Shown here piece by piece: positions 35,023 through 45,659 of a stretch of DNA of 64,000 nt; within the stretch, counting starts at the first letter, position 1; every line of letters begins with the position of its first letter. This stretch comes from Lumbricus rubellus (taxonomy: Eukaryota > Annelida > Clitellata > Crassiclitellata > Lumbricidae). A program made the translations under genes and the position numbers. The notes beneath the pieces are model-generated. The model was given only the letters and a program-made list of their open reading frames with translations, was not told the origin of the DNA and did not search any database. The stretch lies in NCBI GenBank assembly GCA_945859605.1, contig OX243818.1:37016773-37080772 (forward strand), given 5' to 3'.

Positions 35023-35222
35023 CTTCATTGCACCTGTAGGATGACATTGTGCTCCTATTAATGTCTTCTCTACGAGAGGTGCACTGGACAATTCAAAGAA
35101 CAACTGGTCTAGCAATCACCAATTGTTATAGCGCACTGTGCTCGTTCACCGAGCATTTGTTAACATTTTGGAAATAGGCCTATGCCTAATTAGACAAAGC
35201 TTTGAGTGTCTTATTTTCTCGA

Positions 35223-36146
35223 GGTCCACGACAACTTGTCAAACGACAACTTGTCTGCAGACAACTGGTCTAACGGCACCTGGTCTACAGACAACTGGTG
35301 CAGCGCTTGAGAAATGGAAGCTGGATGAATTTTTTACAGGTGAAATGAAGGCTGGATTGATGAAAATCCAAGATAAATGGAAGCTGGATCAAGGTTCCTT
35401 CACATGTCAAATAGAAGCTCCATTGACGAAAAATAACGCATAATAAATAGAAGTTGGATGAAGATATTTTTTAATCTAAAATAGAAGCTGGATTGATAAA
35501 AAAACGGTTAAGAAATGGAAGTTTGATGAAGATATTTTTATATCAGAAATAGAAGCTGGATTGACGAAAATAACGAACGAGAAATATAACCTCGATGAAG
35601 GTAATATTAGATCTGAAATAGAAGTTGGATGTATGTTGAAATACATGAATGAAAATCCTCAATCCAGCTTCCATTTATGCTAGAAAACCATTTATCGCTT
35701 TTTCATAAATCCAGCTTTTATTTCATCAATAAGAGTTGTCTGTAGACCAGTTGTCGTTGGACCCGTTGTCTGTAGACCAGTTGTCGTTCGACTAGGCCTA
35801 GTTGTTTTCTTTAGACCAGTGACAGCATTGCCACTCTCACAACAACAAAAAACAAGTTGGAGGGTCCAAAAAACCCAAGTTGCCCAAATCTTCTAAAATT
35901 TTGACAATCTTCCGTCCAAAAATTTCTGACGACCTTTTTTTGTCATCCAGCACAAAATCTGCTAAAAACCCTGAAAAAACCAATTTCACAAGTTTTTTCA
36001 GAAAAAACCCAAGATATTTTGGCCGAAAAAAAACCCCAAGAAAAAACCCAAGTTCCTCCCAAAAAAACCCCATTTCCCAAGTTCGGATCAAAAACCCCAA
36101 GATCTTGTGAAAAAATCCAAGGAGTGGCAACGCTGGTCGTGGAACA
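35223..36146. mobile_element. Foldback element FB5, older copy with nested insert
   Basis: Starts GGTCCACGACAACTTGTC and ends GGTCGTGGAAC, with 15-base arrays outside and GAAGCTGGAT units inside. The flanks TTTTCTCGA and GTCCCTCGA agree at 6 of 9 positions, consistent with a decayed 9-bp duplication. The right array contains CGACTAGGCCTAGTTGT where a normal unit reads CGA(C)GAGTTGT, an insertion of the palindrome hexamer. Confidence 0.6.
35824..36135. mobile_element. Low-complexity CAG..CTG element in FB5
   Basis: Ends CAGCATTGCCACTC and GAGTGGCAACGCTG. The body is rich in AAAACCCAAG and looks like degenerate tandem repeats. The termini resemble hAT elements but no 8-bp duplication is clear. 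Confidence 0.45.
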
Positions 36147-36414
36147 GTCCCTCGAATAGGGTTTAAACACAGATTCATAAGTTAAGGATACAAAACATGT
36201 TTTTGTTAAAAAAATATTGTGTTCCAGTATTTGGTCTAGCTGTCATGAAAACATGTGGTTTTATCTGTGTGAAAATCGTGTGATTTTTTTAAGATGAAGG
36301 CCCTTAAAATAAAGGTCGATTGCCTTATTGTCTTGATTTTTATAGGCTGTGTTTGCGTAGTGAATCGGTTGCCGTCGTTCCCCATTTGAATGACTCAGTG
36401 TCAAATGAATGCAG

Positions 36415-36503
36415 GCGATGATGATGATGACGATGATGATGATGACGGCGATGATGATGGTGGTGATGATGATGATGACGACGACGGCGATGATGATGAC
36501 GTG
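36415..36503. repeat. GAT trinucleotide microsatellite
   Basis: (GAT)n with GAC and GGC interruptions. The poly-Asp and poly-His frames are not genes. Confidence 0.9.
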
Positions 36504-36523
36504 AAGAGTGTTTTGTTTTCATT

Positions 36524-36680
36524 GTTCTATTCATTCATTCATTCATTCATTCATTCATTCATTCATTCATTCATGCATTCATTTATTTATTTATTCATTC
36601 TTTCTAAGGATTTACACAGCGCTCTTCAAGAAACTACTCATATGTGCTCCCAGCACAGCCACGACTGTAAAAGACTTAAG
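36524..36680 (-). mobile_element. LINE 3' stub with GAAT-repeat tail
   Basis: On minus: GGGAGCACATATGAGTAG, GAAGAGCGCTGTGTAAA, then a (GAAT)n/(AAAT)n tail, seen on plus as ATTCATTC at 36530-36600. Same end structure as the stub at 2036. Confidence 0.55.
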
Positions 36681-36784
36681 ATATTTATTAAACAGAGTTT
36701 GTTGGATGCAAAAATGCAGCTTTTATTTTGATTTTAATTATTTCTATCAGTAGGCCTATAGGGCCTACATGATTTTCTCATTGG

Positions 36785-37988
36785 GGGGTCGTCCATAAAG
36801 TATGTCACGCTCCAGGGGGGGGGGTGTAAGAAAGTGTGACAGTTTGTGACAGGGGGAGGGGGGTCAGGCCATGTGTGACGTCACACTTTTTTTTAATGAT
36901 GTGTATTATATAATTATTGTCTAGTCTAATTTTTGCAATTTTTGTTTTCAAATTCAATCTACATTGAGTTACTGCTTCAATGAATAATTGTGACAACTGT
37001 TGACAATTAGGGGAGAGCGGGGCATAATGGGATACCGGGGCATTACGGGAAACTTCATTATTGTCGATCTTACTTTCTTTTAAAATACGAAAAAAATTCA
37101 ATCTGAAGTAAAGCATAATTGAAGGTGAAGGACAAAAGCATTTACGATTTCAATGCGTCTTGCAGTTTTTATGATGAAAAGTTGATTTTCACGCTCTCCC
37201 AAGTAAGGTACGTCCGTTATTCAAAAATTGTCTAGAAACAGTGGAGCTATATTAAATTAAAGTGATACCATCCATGTGTAGGGTTATATATAAAATTATT
37301 CCCATATGAAAATTTGTATAAGTTCAGTATTTTGTTTCAAAATGGCGGATTTACAATTTTTTGCATATTGGGGCATGATGGGATACAGATATCACATTTT
37401 GCCCCTTGCTGTGGTGCGAAAGCAATTTTTCCCCCATATCTCTCATATTGTAATATTTCATGGGTTCTAATTACCCCCTCACGTCTCGATCATTGTTTAG
37501 ATTACAAAACGAGCAATAATAAAAAATATGTGGCACTTTTTGGAAATTATAAAATATTGCATGTTATGGGGCATAATGGTATAGGAATCCCATTTTGCCC
37601 CGGGTGGTGGGGCATAACGGGATTTTGGGACCTGTTGGTAAAAAATTTGTATCTTCTATGTGGTTGATGCTTAAGTAGTTTAGTCTCGTCGATGTTGTAC
37701 GTTATATATGCCTGCACAATTTGAGTACAAAAAGTCTTGATTTCTTATCAATTATATGATGAAAACTTCAAAATGCCTTAAGTATCCCGTTATGCCCCGC
37801 TCTCCCCTAACTATTCTACTATTAAAGTCATTTTTTAAAAAAAATCGAAAGTGTGATGTACTTTAGAAGGGGGGGTCCGAGAAAGTGTGACGTACTTTGG
37901 GGGGGGGGGGTCCGAGACTTGTGACAGGGGGGAGGGGGTAAAAAATGGTCAAAAATAGCGTGACGTAGGCTACTTTATGGACGGCCCC
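36785..37988. mobile_element. TIR element with GGGG(C/T)CGTCC ends
   Basis: Ends GGGGTCGTCCATAAAGTATG and the mirror ACTTTATGGACGGCCCC. Subterminal motifs GTGTGACAG..GGGGG repeat at both ends. I have seen this terminal sequence widely in metazoan genomes but give no family name. The right arm has GACGTAGGCTACTTTATGG where the lone arm at 25318 has GACGTACTTTATGG. It contains a nested element at 37010. Confidence 0.7.
37010..37807. mobile_element. TA-target element with GGGGAGAGCGGGG ends
   Basis: 798 bp, ends GGGGAGAGCGGGGCATAA and its mirror TTATGCCCCGCTCTCCCC, flanked by TA. Internal repeats of GGGGCATAATGGGATA occur in direct and inverted form. No transposase. Its TA|GG..CC|TA termini matter for the footprint idea in the findings. 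Confidence 0.75.
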
Positions 37989-38865
37989 TTGTTATCATTG
38001 TGATGGTTATCGTTCTTAATGCACTTAGAAAACAGTAACTGTTCTCACACGGATCGTCAATCACAAATTTCTGCTCGTGAGCGTCCATTAGTGACAATTT
38101 GCTATAGAAATCTTTGAGCTCAAACATGTAAAACAGGGAGTTCCATTAAAAAAAGATAGGCCTATATCTGATGGAGAGGCGCCCTTTCCCTCGCCCTTTG
38201 CCTCCGTCAGCGACAGGCGGGCGTCAAGGCAGAACTGGGGCACAGGAGAGTCATCTTTGACGTTGGAGACTTTTGAAAATTTGTTTCTTTTCCTATAACG
38301 TGGAACGGTAGAGATTTCGGTGTTTTGAGGGGTGGAGTTGAGCCGCGTGTTATCGGCTAAGTGCGGAAGGTCTGTTTCAACTTAATTTTATCTAAGAAAC
38401 GAATAACAAGTGTGCATTCAAACGAATAATAATGACATTATGGAATTTATGTAGCGTAATAAATTGTCACCTCTTGTAAGCGATATGAAGTTCCTTTATT
38501 AAATGTATGAGCACCAAGTCTGATGACGTCAGTATAATCAACGACATTCTGTTCTCTATTCTACTTGGTCAGTTGCTCGTCTACTGTTTCAAAATTAATT
38601 CATGTTATTCATTCGATTATCAATCAGATTCCACAGGTGGATGGGTAAATCTTGCTTTTAGCGTCCGAAATTATTTCACTGTAGCATCCTATAAATATAT
38701 TATTATAATTATTATAGTCCGTGTTTTCAGCTTCGTGTTTTATGCGTCTCGTCGTTTAAAATTTATAAATTCGATGAAAAATATATCCTGACAAAAAAGA
38801 AGCGGCATTTAGCGCGTGGGTCAGTTGGGGCTCAGGTTAGGCGTCGCGAGGGTCGGTTAGGGTTA
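37989..38865. promoter_or_regulatory. Conserved 5' flank of zinc-finger unit 4
   Basis: From about 38440 this matches the other unit flanks (CACCTCTTGTAAGCGATATGA), with TGACGTCA at 38524. From about 38640 it enters a foldback-type repeat (TTTTAGCGTCCGAAATTATTTCA) whose other copy is at 63303. Confidence 0.45.
38524..38531. promoter_or_regulatory. CRE/ATF-type palindrome, unit 4
   Basis: TGACGTCA in the conserved flank. The unit 4 finger gene is now more than 10 kb away because nested transposons have been inserted between. Confidence 0.4.
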
Positions 38866-38981
38866 GTTTTATGGGTAAACGTGTAGTTTAGCGTAATTAA
38901 TTATTTTCACGCTTATAATGGCACAAAAAGCGTCTTAAAATATTTATACCAACGTGCTATTGCCAAAGTGATGTATGATTA

Positions 38982-40580
38982 TGTAACGGCCTGCTGCCTC
39001 CTCGAAAGAAAACCACGTGACCGGGGGTCCCACTTTTGGTATTGCTCTTCAGCCTCCCAAGTGGTAGGGGCCCGCCCTAGGATTTCAATCGAGGCGCCGC
39101 ACTGTTGAAGGGGTTCTCTGCTGTCAGGTAAGACTACAGGTTCAACTAAGTAGGTAAGATCTACGGGATCCATTGATTTCCCTCTGGTAAAGTCGTAGTT
39201 TAGGGTTGGGTCTTCCACCTCAGGACGGGGATGTCTCTCATCGGTACCAGGATTGACTTCGGTCGAGTGGCGACATATGTCTGCGGTTCCCGGTCCGGGA
39301 ACGACGGCTTCCTCGAATTGAAGACCGTCTGGGTTCAAATCCCCTTCAACAGGTTGTGTAAATCCCCAATCCTTAGATGTGGTCAACCCTTCCCTTCTCT
39401 TTTCCCTCATTACCTCACCTTCTTCTCGGGAAAGACTACCCCGGTGGTGTTGCTCTTGTAAGTGGCTTATCTCTTGACTAAGGCTCTTGAATTGGGACTC
39501 CTGTCGTTCCATGAACAACCCCAGGGTTTCTGAAACGGTTAGTAAGAGTTCCCCAACTTGTTTACCCTTTATTTCTAATTGGTCAAGACGGTCTGGGGTT
39601 CCTCCCTTCTCCCCTTCAATTATGCATTCCTCTAATTCCTCATCAGAGTGATCCTCAGACCTGTTAGGAGTTTCCATTATTCAATGATTTATTAACGTCA
39701 GATTTAATTTATTTTAATTAAGCAATTCAACTGAGTATAATGTACAAGCGTTGCTGACAATTAACATCTGTGATCGGGCCTAGATATTGTTCTTCAATAG
39801 CTATGCAATATGTCGTTAAAGTCAGCAGAATCTCCGTAAATAATCAACAGGCGTGCACAACCTTAATTCCAGTAATCGCGTTTTATAATTAACAGTCAGG
39901 TATAATGAATCACAATTCAGACGGTAGCTTTCAACCGTTATTCAATATCGACTTAGGTTTCAATTCTTATTATCAGTGAACATTTATTTCTAATTAATTA
40001 ACTACACTTGGTTTCGGATTCTGTTATGGAGCAATTAGATTAGTTAATACTTTCCTGGGAATTTCCGTGCAATTTGGCCAACACTCGCATTCAAATATGA
40101 AAAGAAGATCGGAAGATTTCTTGTCCGAATATTGGAATATATGACAATAAAGATTCACACAGAATCAGCTGCAAACTGTCCCAAAACCAGTCGCTTAGTC
40201 AACGGTATATTCATATTCATGAAATCAGGCAATCAGCCACACATTCAGCATTTTTAGACCCAGAATATACAGAATTTCTTGTCTTCACGAGCCGACCTCT
40301 CACTCCGATGAAAACTTCCAGTCGACTGCGCTTTTCGGCGGTTGCAGCGGTCACGTGATCTGGATCAACCAATCAGCGACTTACACGTTGGCCGAATCTA
40401 AAAATAGAGTGTCGCAATGCGACACTTTCTGTTGCAGCGAAGTACTGCACCGAAGGTCAGATCTAAAAGCGGCTAAAACCGAAGGCCGGTCGCAAATTTA
40501 GCAAGGCCGCAAATTAATAAGTGAGTACGCCGAGCGGCCTAAAAGGAGGTTAAATTGTAGCGGCCTCATAGGACGTTACA
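38982..40580 (-). repeat. 3' LTR
   Basis: 1599 bp, nearly identical to the 5' LTR. It encodes the same first 232 residues of Gag, here ending without the downstream frame. Arg-to-Gly in the VVPRPGTAD segment marks the visible substitution. Confidence 0.9.
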
Positions 40581-40593
40581 CACCCCCCCACTT
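40581..40593 (-). other. Polypurine tract
   Basis: Minus reads AAGTGGGGGGGTG immediately before the 3' LTR, the expected place and composition for plus-strand priming. Confidence 0.65.
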
Positions 40594-41831
40594 AATCCAA
40601 TTTTCCACCTTAATGGAAAATTTTCCAGAACAGGGTCCGAAACCAAACAATATAAACAAGCAATCTTAACTGATTCACTACGGTACTACGTAAGAACAAG
40701 ATCCTCAATTGATACACATTGTACCGACAGCCCCGGTACGCTTAGGTGAAAAAGGGTTCATGCCCAAAAAAGAATTACCAAGTCTAAACTTATAACCATC
40801 ACGAAACTGGTATCAGCAATTAAAGAGTATCACAAAGAATCTCTGTGCTGAAACAAATTTACAGTTAACACAAATTATAATCATCATTCCTAATCCATCA
40901 CTTGCACGGAGCCACTTACTAGGATTAATAAATGTCTTCCAAACACAATATTCCCTGCTCCGGCACCAATCCTTACTATACTATTATACTAACAAATCAG
41001 CACGTTACAATTCAATTTAACGGGTTACCAATACTATGAACCAAATATACGTTACACGATAAAAGAAGACTATTTCTTTAAATTCTATCCTCACCCGTAA
41101 CCAAAGAGATTTCTGGGAAAACTCTGTTCCTTAATTCAGCATACAACCGCTATCAGCGATGGGCAGTCAATACCTCATTACCCACGTTACACGTTACTCT
41201 AGGGCTGAACTATTAAGCAAAGGCTTTACTGCTTAGTGAAGCATACCCAAGCCACACTAGGACGGATTTCTCCTTGACCTATGTAATAGTCTGTCGACGT
41301 CTACCTTACAAGACGGAGCATAACAGAGCAGACCTTCCGAGACTAACAACCAAGGATTTACTATTCAGGGAAACATACCCAAGAAGCTAGTACGGATTTC
41401 TCCCTGACTTATGCAATAGACTTTCTACGTCCACCTTACAGGACGGAATATAATAGAATAGACCCGTAACGCTGTCTGGACAATTACAACCCACTATTCT
41501 ACATCCGAACCCTGCCTTCACTAACCGTATAGAATTCAAAATAGCAAATAATCTCATTATAGATTATACAATTAATCACGGTTTTGCAATCACATCTTCT
41601 ATACTACATACAAGCACAGCAATCTTGCCCTTCTTCGTGGCAACAAAAAAAACAATGCAAGTAAAACAACAAGTAAACAATTCTTACCTACCCCCATGAT
41701 CTAACCTAGATCAAGTCTAGAAACAAAAATTCATATGCATTTTCATCCAAAGGAACTCAAACCAGGCTTCTCGCCAAAGCCTAAACCTATCGCCATTACG
41801 CGATATTATCTTACACTACATACATGTACCG
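40594..41831 (-). other. Untranslated internal region of the LTR element
   Basis: About 1.2 kb between the stop codon and the polypurine tract, with no long frame and no envelope-like gene. It contains an imperfect tandem duplication (next entry). Confidence 0.6.
41225..41464. repeat. Imperfect tandem duplication inside the LTR element
   Basis: Copies 41225-41334 and 41357-41464 share GAAACATACCCAAG / GAAGCATACCCAAG, ACGGATTTCTCC, GACTTATGCAATAGAC, TACGTCCACCTTACA and the end AATAGACC / GCAGACC. Its position in the 3' untranslated part suggests a packaging or RNA-structure role, which is unproved. Confidence 0.7.
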
Positions 41832-44800
41832 TTACCTATATCTTACAGGGCGAACAATGTTCCTGCGAGGTCTCGCAACAGACATTAATTCCTCAACTTC
41901 AGGATTATTCAATCCATTCAAGGTCTCCAAATTTAAAGGACCTATGGGAAACCTAGCGGGTTTCACTCTCCTATCATACCGGAAATTTCTGTTAGTGACA
42001 TGGCGCTGCATAAATCTTCGAGCAATTTCAAAGTTATTTTGCACATTCTCAATTTGATTCACAACAAAATCATCGGTACTAGACAAAGCATTTGCAACTG
42101 GAACATCTCCTAAAACTAAATCAATCGGCCTGCACAGCTCTCTTGACAGGAACAGCCGGTTAGGAGTGAAACCGGTGCTTTCACTTTCACTTGCTCGATA
42201 GGCGGCGAGGACGTAGGGAAGATGCACATCTTCCGAAGAGAAGTCGGTGAGAACAGACGGAAGATGTACACCAACGGAGGGAAGGTTTGCGAAGCCGGGA
42301 GAAGGATGCACATCCTCGTTAGAAGGATTCCGGGCTACCACCTTAGGAGGGAGTAGATTCGAAGTGAAGTTCGATGAATCAGAAATTCCCTTCAGGCGCA
42401 GAGTTCCGGTTTCTGCATGTTCCGGCTGGCGGGTCCATGGCTTCTCAGAAGTTTTCGAATTCGGTTGCACGACATGGGTTTCTTCCTTTCTTCCATGGTC
42501 ACGAGAAGCTACTATTCTGCGACACAGTCTCACGCGTGGTTTGCAATGAACGTCGAATCGGTGACTTCCCGCCAGAATCCAGTTGCGACCGACATGCCAA
42601 AGTACATTTTCGTCTTTCATCCAGGAAAGTCCAAGGATCAGTTCAGATACCTGTTCTGTGACCAAACAGGGAATCTGGAATTCATGACCGTCGATTTGCA
42701 GTTTCAGTATCGTCTCTCCCACAACACGAATAGCAGACCCGTTAGCAGCTAACAAGGACTGTTCAGAATTCTGCACATCTTTAGGGTCTACCAGCGAGGC
42801 AGGACATAATGTCATTTCGCAGCCAGAGTCAAGCAAGGCTAGAAGAGATTTGCCATTCAGTTTCACAGAGAGGTAGGCATCATTTCTACCTTGGACGTGT
42901 CTGACATTACCTTCTCGATTCCCGGTGGTTTCTTCGAATTCTTCATCGGCTGGCGACCTCTGTGGACGTGCTGGACAAACGCGAGCCAAATGTCCCGGTT
43001 GATTGCATTCGTAGCAGCGACGATTGTCCCGTTTCACCCGTGGAAAGTTATTGTCTCTATTTCGGTTCCATCGTTGATTGTTGGTTCCTGTTCCCCAGGG
43101 TGGTGACGAACGTTGCGGCTGCCATTGCCGAAACTGACCCTCAGTTGAAGTAGCACTCAACTGGTTCTGGAACATTTCTTTCATCTGTCGAGTCAGCGTC
43201 TCTTGCATCTGGTTGAATTTTTCGTCGAGGGTCGTTTCTACTTCTCTCACTGTCTTGATGCGACCCGGTCGACGGTCGTGGAACCCGGTGGTGTCTTCAT
43301 CAGCGCGGCGGTAGCCTTCCAACCGGAGAGCGATTTTGTAGGCGCTATCTAACGTGGTTGGTTCCCGCTCTCGTACCTTCAGAGCTAGGTCCTTGTCTAA
43401 CAGAGCGTCAAGAAAAGCTCGAATAGCTATTGTCTCACTGTGCGCGGACGACGGTCCTGGGAAAGCTAAAATCATAAGCTTTCGGATGTCTTGTACCAGT
43501 TGACCGAGATCTTCACCCGATTGCTGGCGGCGAGTATTCAGTTTGGTTTGGTACAAGGCTGCCTGGTCTGAGCTTCCGTATCGTAGTCGTAGACGGTCGA
43601 CGAGATCGGTGCAGGTGGTGATGGCTTCCGAGTCGAATTCATGCAGAAGTTGGTCTACCGGTTCTACTAGCGCACACGTCAGTTGGGCCAGTTTCTCCTC
43701 TTCAGTCCAACAGTTACTTTTCGAACATACTTCGAACTTCTTAAGGAACACTTCTACTGAGGTCTTACCGTTGTATCGGTCCAGCTTCATTCGCGATGTC
43801 ATTCTTCTATCTGGAAAATTTGAATGTTCAGTTAGTAGTTTTCCAGCAGGTTCTTTCCTTTCACGAGCAATTGGTTCAGACCGAGACGGTTCGGCAGTGT
43901 CCTTTTTCGGCGACAACTCTCGAGCACAAGAGCTGACGATTGTGGGCGGTTCTTCAGAAGCAACACCGCTCCCGAGTATGAACGGATTAGGCAGTTCATC
44001 GTTGAGACCACCCGCGACAATCGGTTTCATTGTTGGCCACTGTATTAATTGTTTCGCCAGGGCAACCCGTTCATCGTACGAGGTTGGACCGTAGTAGGGC
44101 ACGAAGATGGGCTGTACTGTCTCAGGAGGTAAGTATTCGTAGCTCTGGGTAACCTGAGTTTTTACCGACGAAGACATCGTTGACATTATCGGCCGACTCG
44201 AAGATGTCGTCAGGGTGGGCATACGAGGAATCGAAGCAGAAACGAACGCGATCTTTTCTGATTCAGGTTTCATTTCACGTACCTGGACGTCGTGCATACC
44301 CACATTCTTCGAAGAGATGATTCGTGGAGGAAATTCATTCGATCGTCGAAGGTCTCCAGTTTCAGTGTTCCTGAATTGGTACGACGAGTATGGGAAGGTG
44401 GCAGCCCGTGGGGTTGCATATGACATGAGACGAGGATGTGCATCTCGTGGACCCCAGTCGTACTCTCGTGTGAACGACAAATCCCCATTTGATTTATCTA
44501 CAACTAACATTCCAGAGTTAGTACATGTTTTCAAACAGTCTTGCCCTATAGCTATCGCATTTGAATCGAACACAAATCGATGTAAAGGCCGCATATCAGT
44601 TACTTCTGAGTCTTCACTATTGCATTTCAATTGTTCGGTTATATCTCTATTTAACCGGTTTTGTTTCATGCGCAAATACGACTCATAGTCAGAACTTCCA
44701 TAAATCGTATTTAAATCTCTATGATAGACAGTTTCATTCCTAACAATTTCGGGTTCTTTTCTGGCCCTTGTATCTTGACAAAGTTGGACCTGAGCGTCAG

Positions 44801-45659
44801 CTGTATTTGAACCTAGTTCCCAAACCTCACTTAGTCTAGGACCAAATGTACCTGAGCTTACTTTTACCTTACTTAATCTGGTGTCAATTGTATCTGCACT
44901 AGATTGGATTTGAACCTCTGTATCTGACCTTAATTTCAAAACCCCACTAGCTCTGGTACCAAGTGTAACGGCCTGCTGCCTCCTCGAAAGAAAACCACGT
45001 GACCGGGGGTCCCACTTTTGGTATTGCTCTTCAGCCTCCCAAGTGGTAGGGGCCCGCCCTAGGATTTCAATCGAGGCGCCGCACTGTTGAAGGGGTTCTC
45101 TGCTGTCAGGTAAGACTACAGGTTCAACTAAGTAGGTAAGATCTACGGGATCCATTGATTTCCCTCTGGTAAAGTCGTAGTTTAGGGTTGGGTCTTCCAC
45201 CTCAGGACGGGGATGTCTCTCATCGGTACCAGGATTGACTTCGGTCGAGTGGCGACATATGTCTGCGGTTCCCGGTCTGGGAACGACGGCTTCCTCGAAT
45301 TGAAGACCGTCTGGGTTCAAATCCCCTTCAACAGGTTGTGTAAATCCCCAATCCTTAGATGTGGTCAACCCTTCCCTTCTCTTTTCCCTCATTACCTCAC
45401 CTTCTTCTCGGGAAAGACTACCCCGGTGGTGTTGCTCTTGTAAGTGGCTTATCTCTTGACTAAGGCTCTTGAATTGGGACTCCTGTCGTTCCATGAACAA
45501 CCCCAGGGTTTCTGAAACGGTTAGTAAGAGTTCCCCAACTTGTTTACCCTTTATTTCTAATTGGTCAAGACGGTCTGGGGTTCCTCCCTTCTCCCCTTCA
45601 ATTATGCATTCCTCTAATTCCTCATCAGAGTGATCCTCAGACCTGTTAGGAGTTTCCAT
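41832..45659 (-). CDS. Gag-protease-integrase-tail polyprotein, RT deleted
   Basis: 1275 codons. Order: N-terminal acidic coiled-coil-like segment (about residues 10-85, ESQFKSLSQEISHLQEQ); long low-complexity linker; Gag core around 619-790 (LDRYNGKTSVEVFLKKFE, LRLRYGSSDQAALYQTKL, FLDALLDKDLALKVRE); CCHC zinc knuckle near 880 (CYECNQPGHLARVC); retropepsin-like protease near 935-1015 with LLDSGCEMTL and the second signature LILGLSWM; then a linker with repeated EDVH motifs. From about 1143 comes the C-terminal part of a Ty3-type integrase: LPYVLAAYRASESESTGF, RLFLSRELCRPIDLVLG. Reverse transcriptase, RNase H and the integrase DDE core are missing, yet the junction is in frame. The ATG lies in the LTR. 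The intact frame suggests selection or youth. Confidence 0.9.
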   Translation of the reverse strand: METPNRSEDHSDEELEECIIEGEKGGTPDRLDQLEIKGKQVGELLLTVSETLGLFMERQESQFKSLSQEISHLQEQHHRGSLSREEGEVMREKRREGLTTSKDWGFTQPVEGDLNPDGLQFEEAVVPRPGTADICRHSTEVNPGTDERHPRPEVEDPTLNYDFTRGKSMDPVDLTYLVEPVVLPDSREPLQQCGASIEILGRAPTTWEAEEQYQKWDPRSRGFLSRRQQAVTLGTRASGVLKLRSDTEVQIQSSADTIDTRLSKVKVSSGTFGPRLSEVWELGSNTADAQVQLCQDTRARKEPEIVRNETVYHRDLNTIYGSSDYESYLRMKQNRLNRDITEQLKCNSEDSEVTDMRPLHRFVFDSNAIAIGQDCLKTCTNSGMLVVDKSNGDLSFTREYDWGPRDAHPRLMSYATPRAATFPYSSYQFRNTETGDLRRSNEFPPRIISSKNVGMHDVQVREMKPESEKIAFVSASIPRMPTLTTSSSRPIMSTMSSSVKTQVTQSYEYLPPETVQPIFVPYYGPTSYDERVALAKQLIQWPTMKPIVAGGLNDELPNPFILGSGVASEEPPTIVSSCARELSPKKDTAEPSRSEPIARERKEPAGKLLTEHSNFPDRRMTSRMKLDRYNGKTSVEVFLKKFEVCSKSNCWTEEEKLAQLTCALVEPVDQLLHEFDSEAITTCTDLVDRLRLRYGSSDQAALYQTKLNTRRQQSGEDLGQLVQDIRKLMILAFPGPSSAHSETIAIRAFLDALLDKDLALKVREREPTTLDSAYKIALRLEGYRRADEDTTGFHDRRPGRIKTVREVETTLDEKFNQMQETLTRQMKEMFQNQLSATSTEGQFRQWQPQRSSPPWGTGTNNQRWNRNRDNNFPRVKRDNRRCYECNQPGHLARVCPARPQRSPADEEFEETTGNREGNVRHVQGRNDAYLSVKLNGKSLLALLDSGCEMTLCPASLVDPKDVQNSEQSLLAANGSAIRVVGETILKLQIDGHEFQIPCLVTEQVSELILGLSWMKDENVLWHVGRNWILAGSHRFDVHCKPRVRLCRRIVASRDHGRKEETHVVQPNSKTSEKPWTRQPEHAETGTLRLKGISDSSNFTSNLLPPKVVARNPSNEDVHPSPGFANLPSVGVHLPSVLTDFSSEDVHLPYVLAAYRASESESTGFTPNRLFLSRELCRPIDLVLGDVPVANALSSTDDFVVNQIENVQNNFEIARRFMQRHVTNRNFRYDRRVKPARFPIGPLNLETLNGLNNPEVEELMSVARPRRNIVRPVRYR
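44945..44961 (-). other. Candidate primer-binding site
   Basis: Two bases after the 5' LTR, minus reads TGGTACCAGAGCTAGTG. The first eleven bases differ at one position from the TGGTAGCAGAG expected for initiator-Met tRNA. Unusually it is also part of the Gag coding frame. Confidence 0.45.

Noticed and set aside
36340..36753. Poly-Asp and His-rich open frames
   Set aside because: Microsatellite (GAT)n followed by a (GAAT)n LINE tail.
40594..41831. Envelope gene in the LTR element
   Set aside because: No frame long enough and no signal or membrane segment in the region.
41735..44743. Several plus-strand frames of 60-183 codons
   Set aside because: Shadows of the Gag polyprotein on the other strand.
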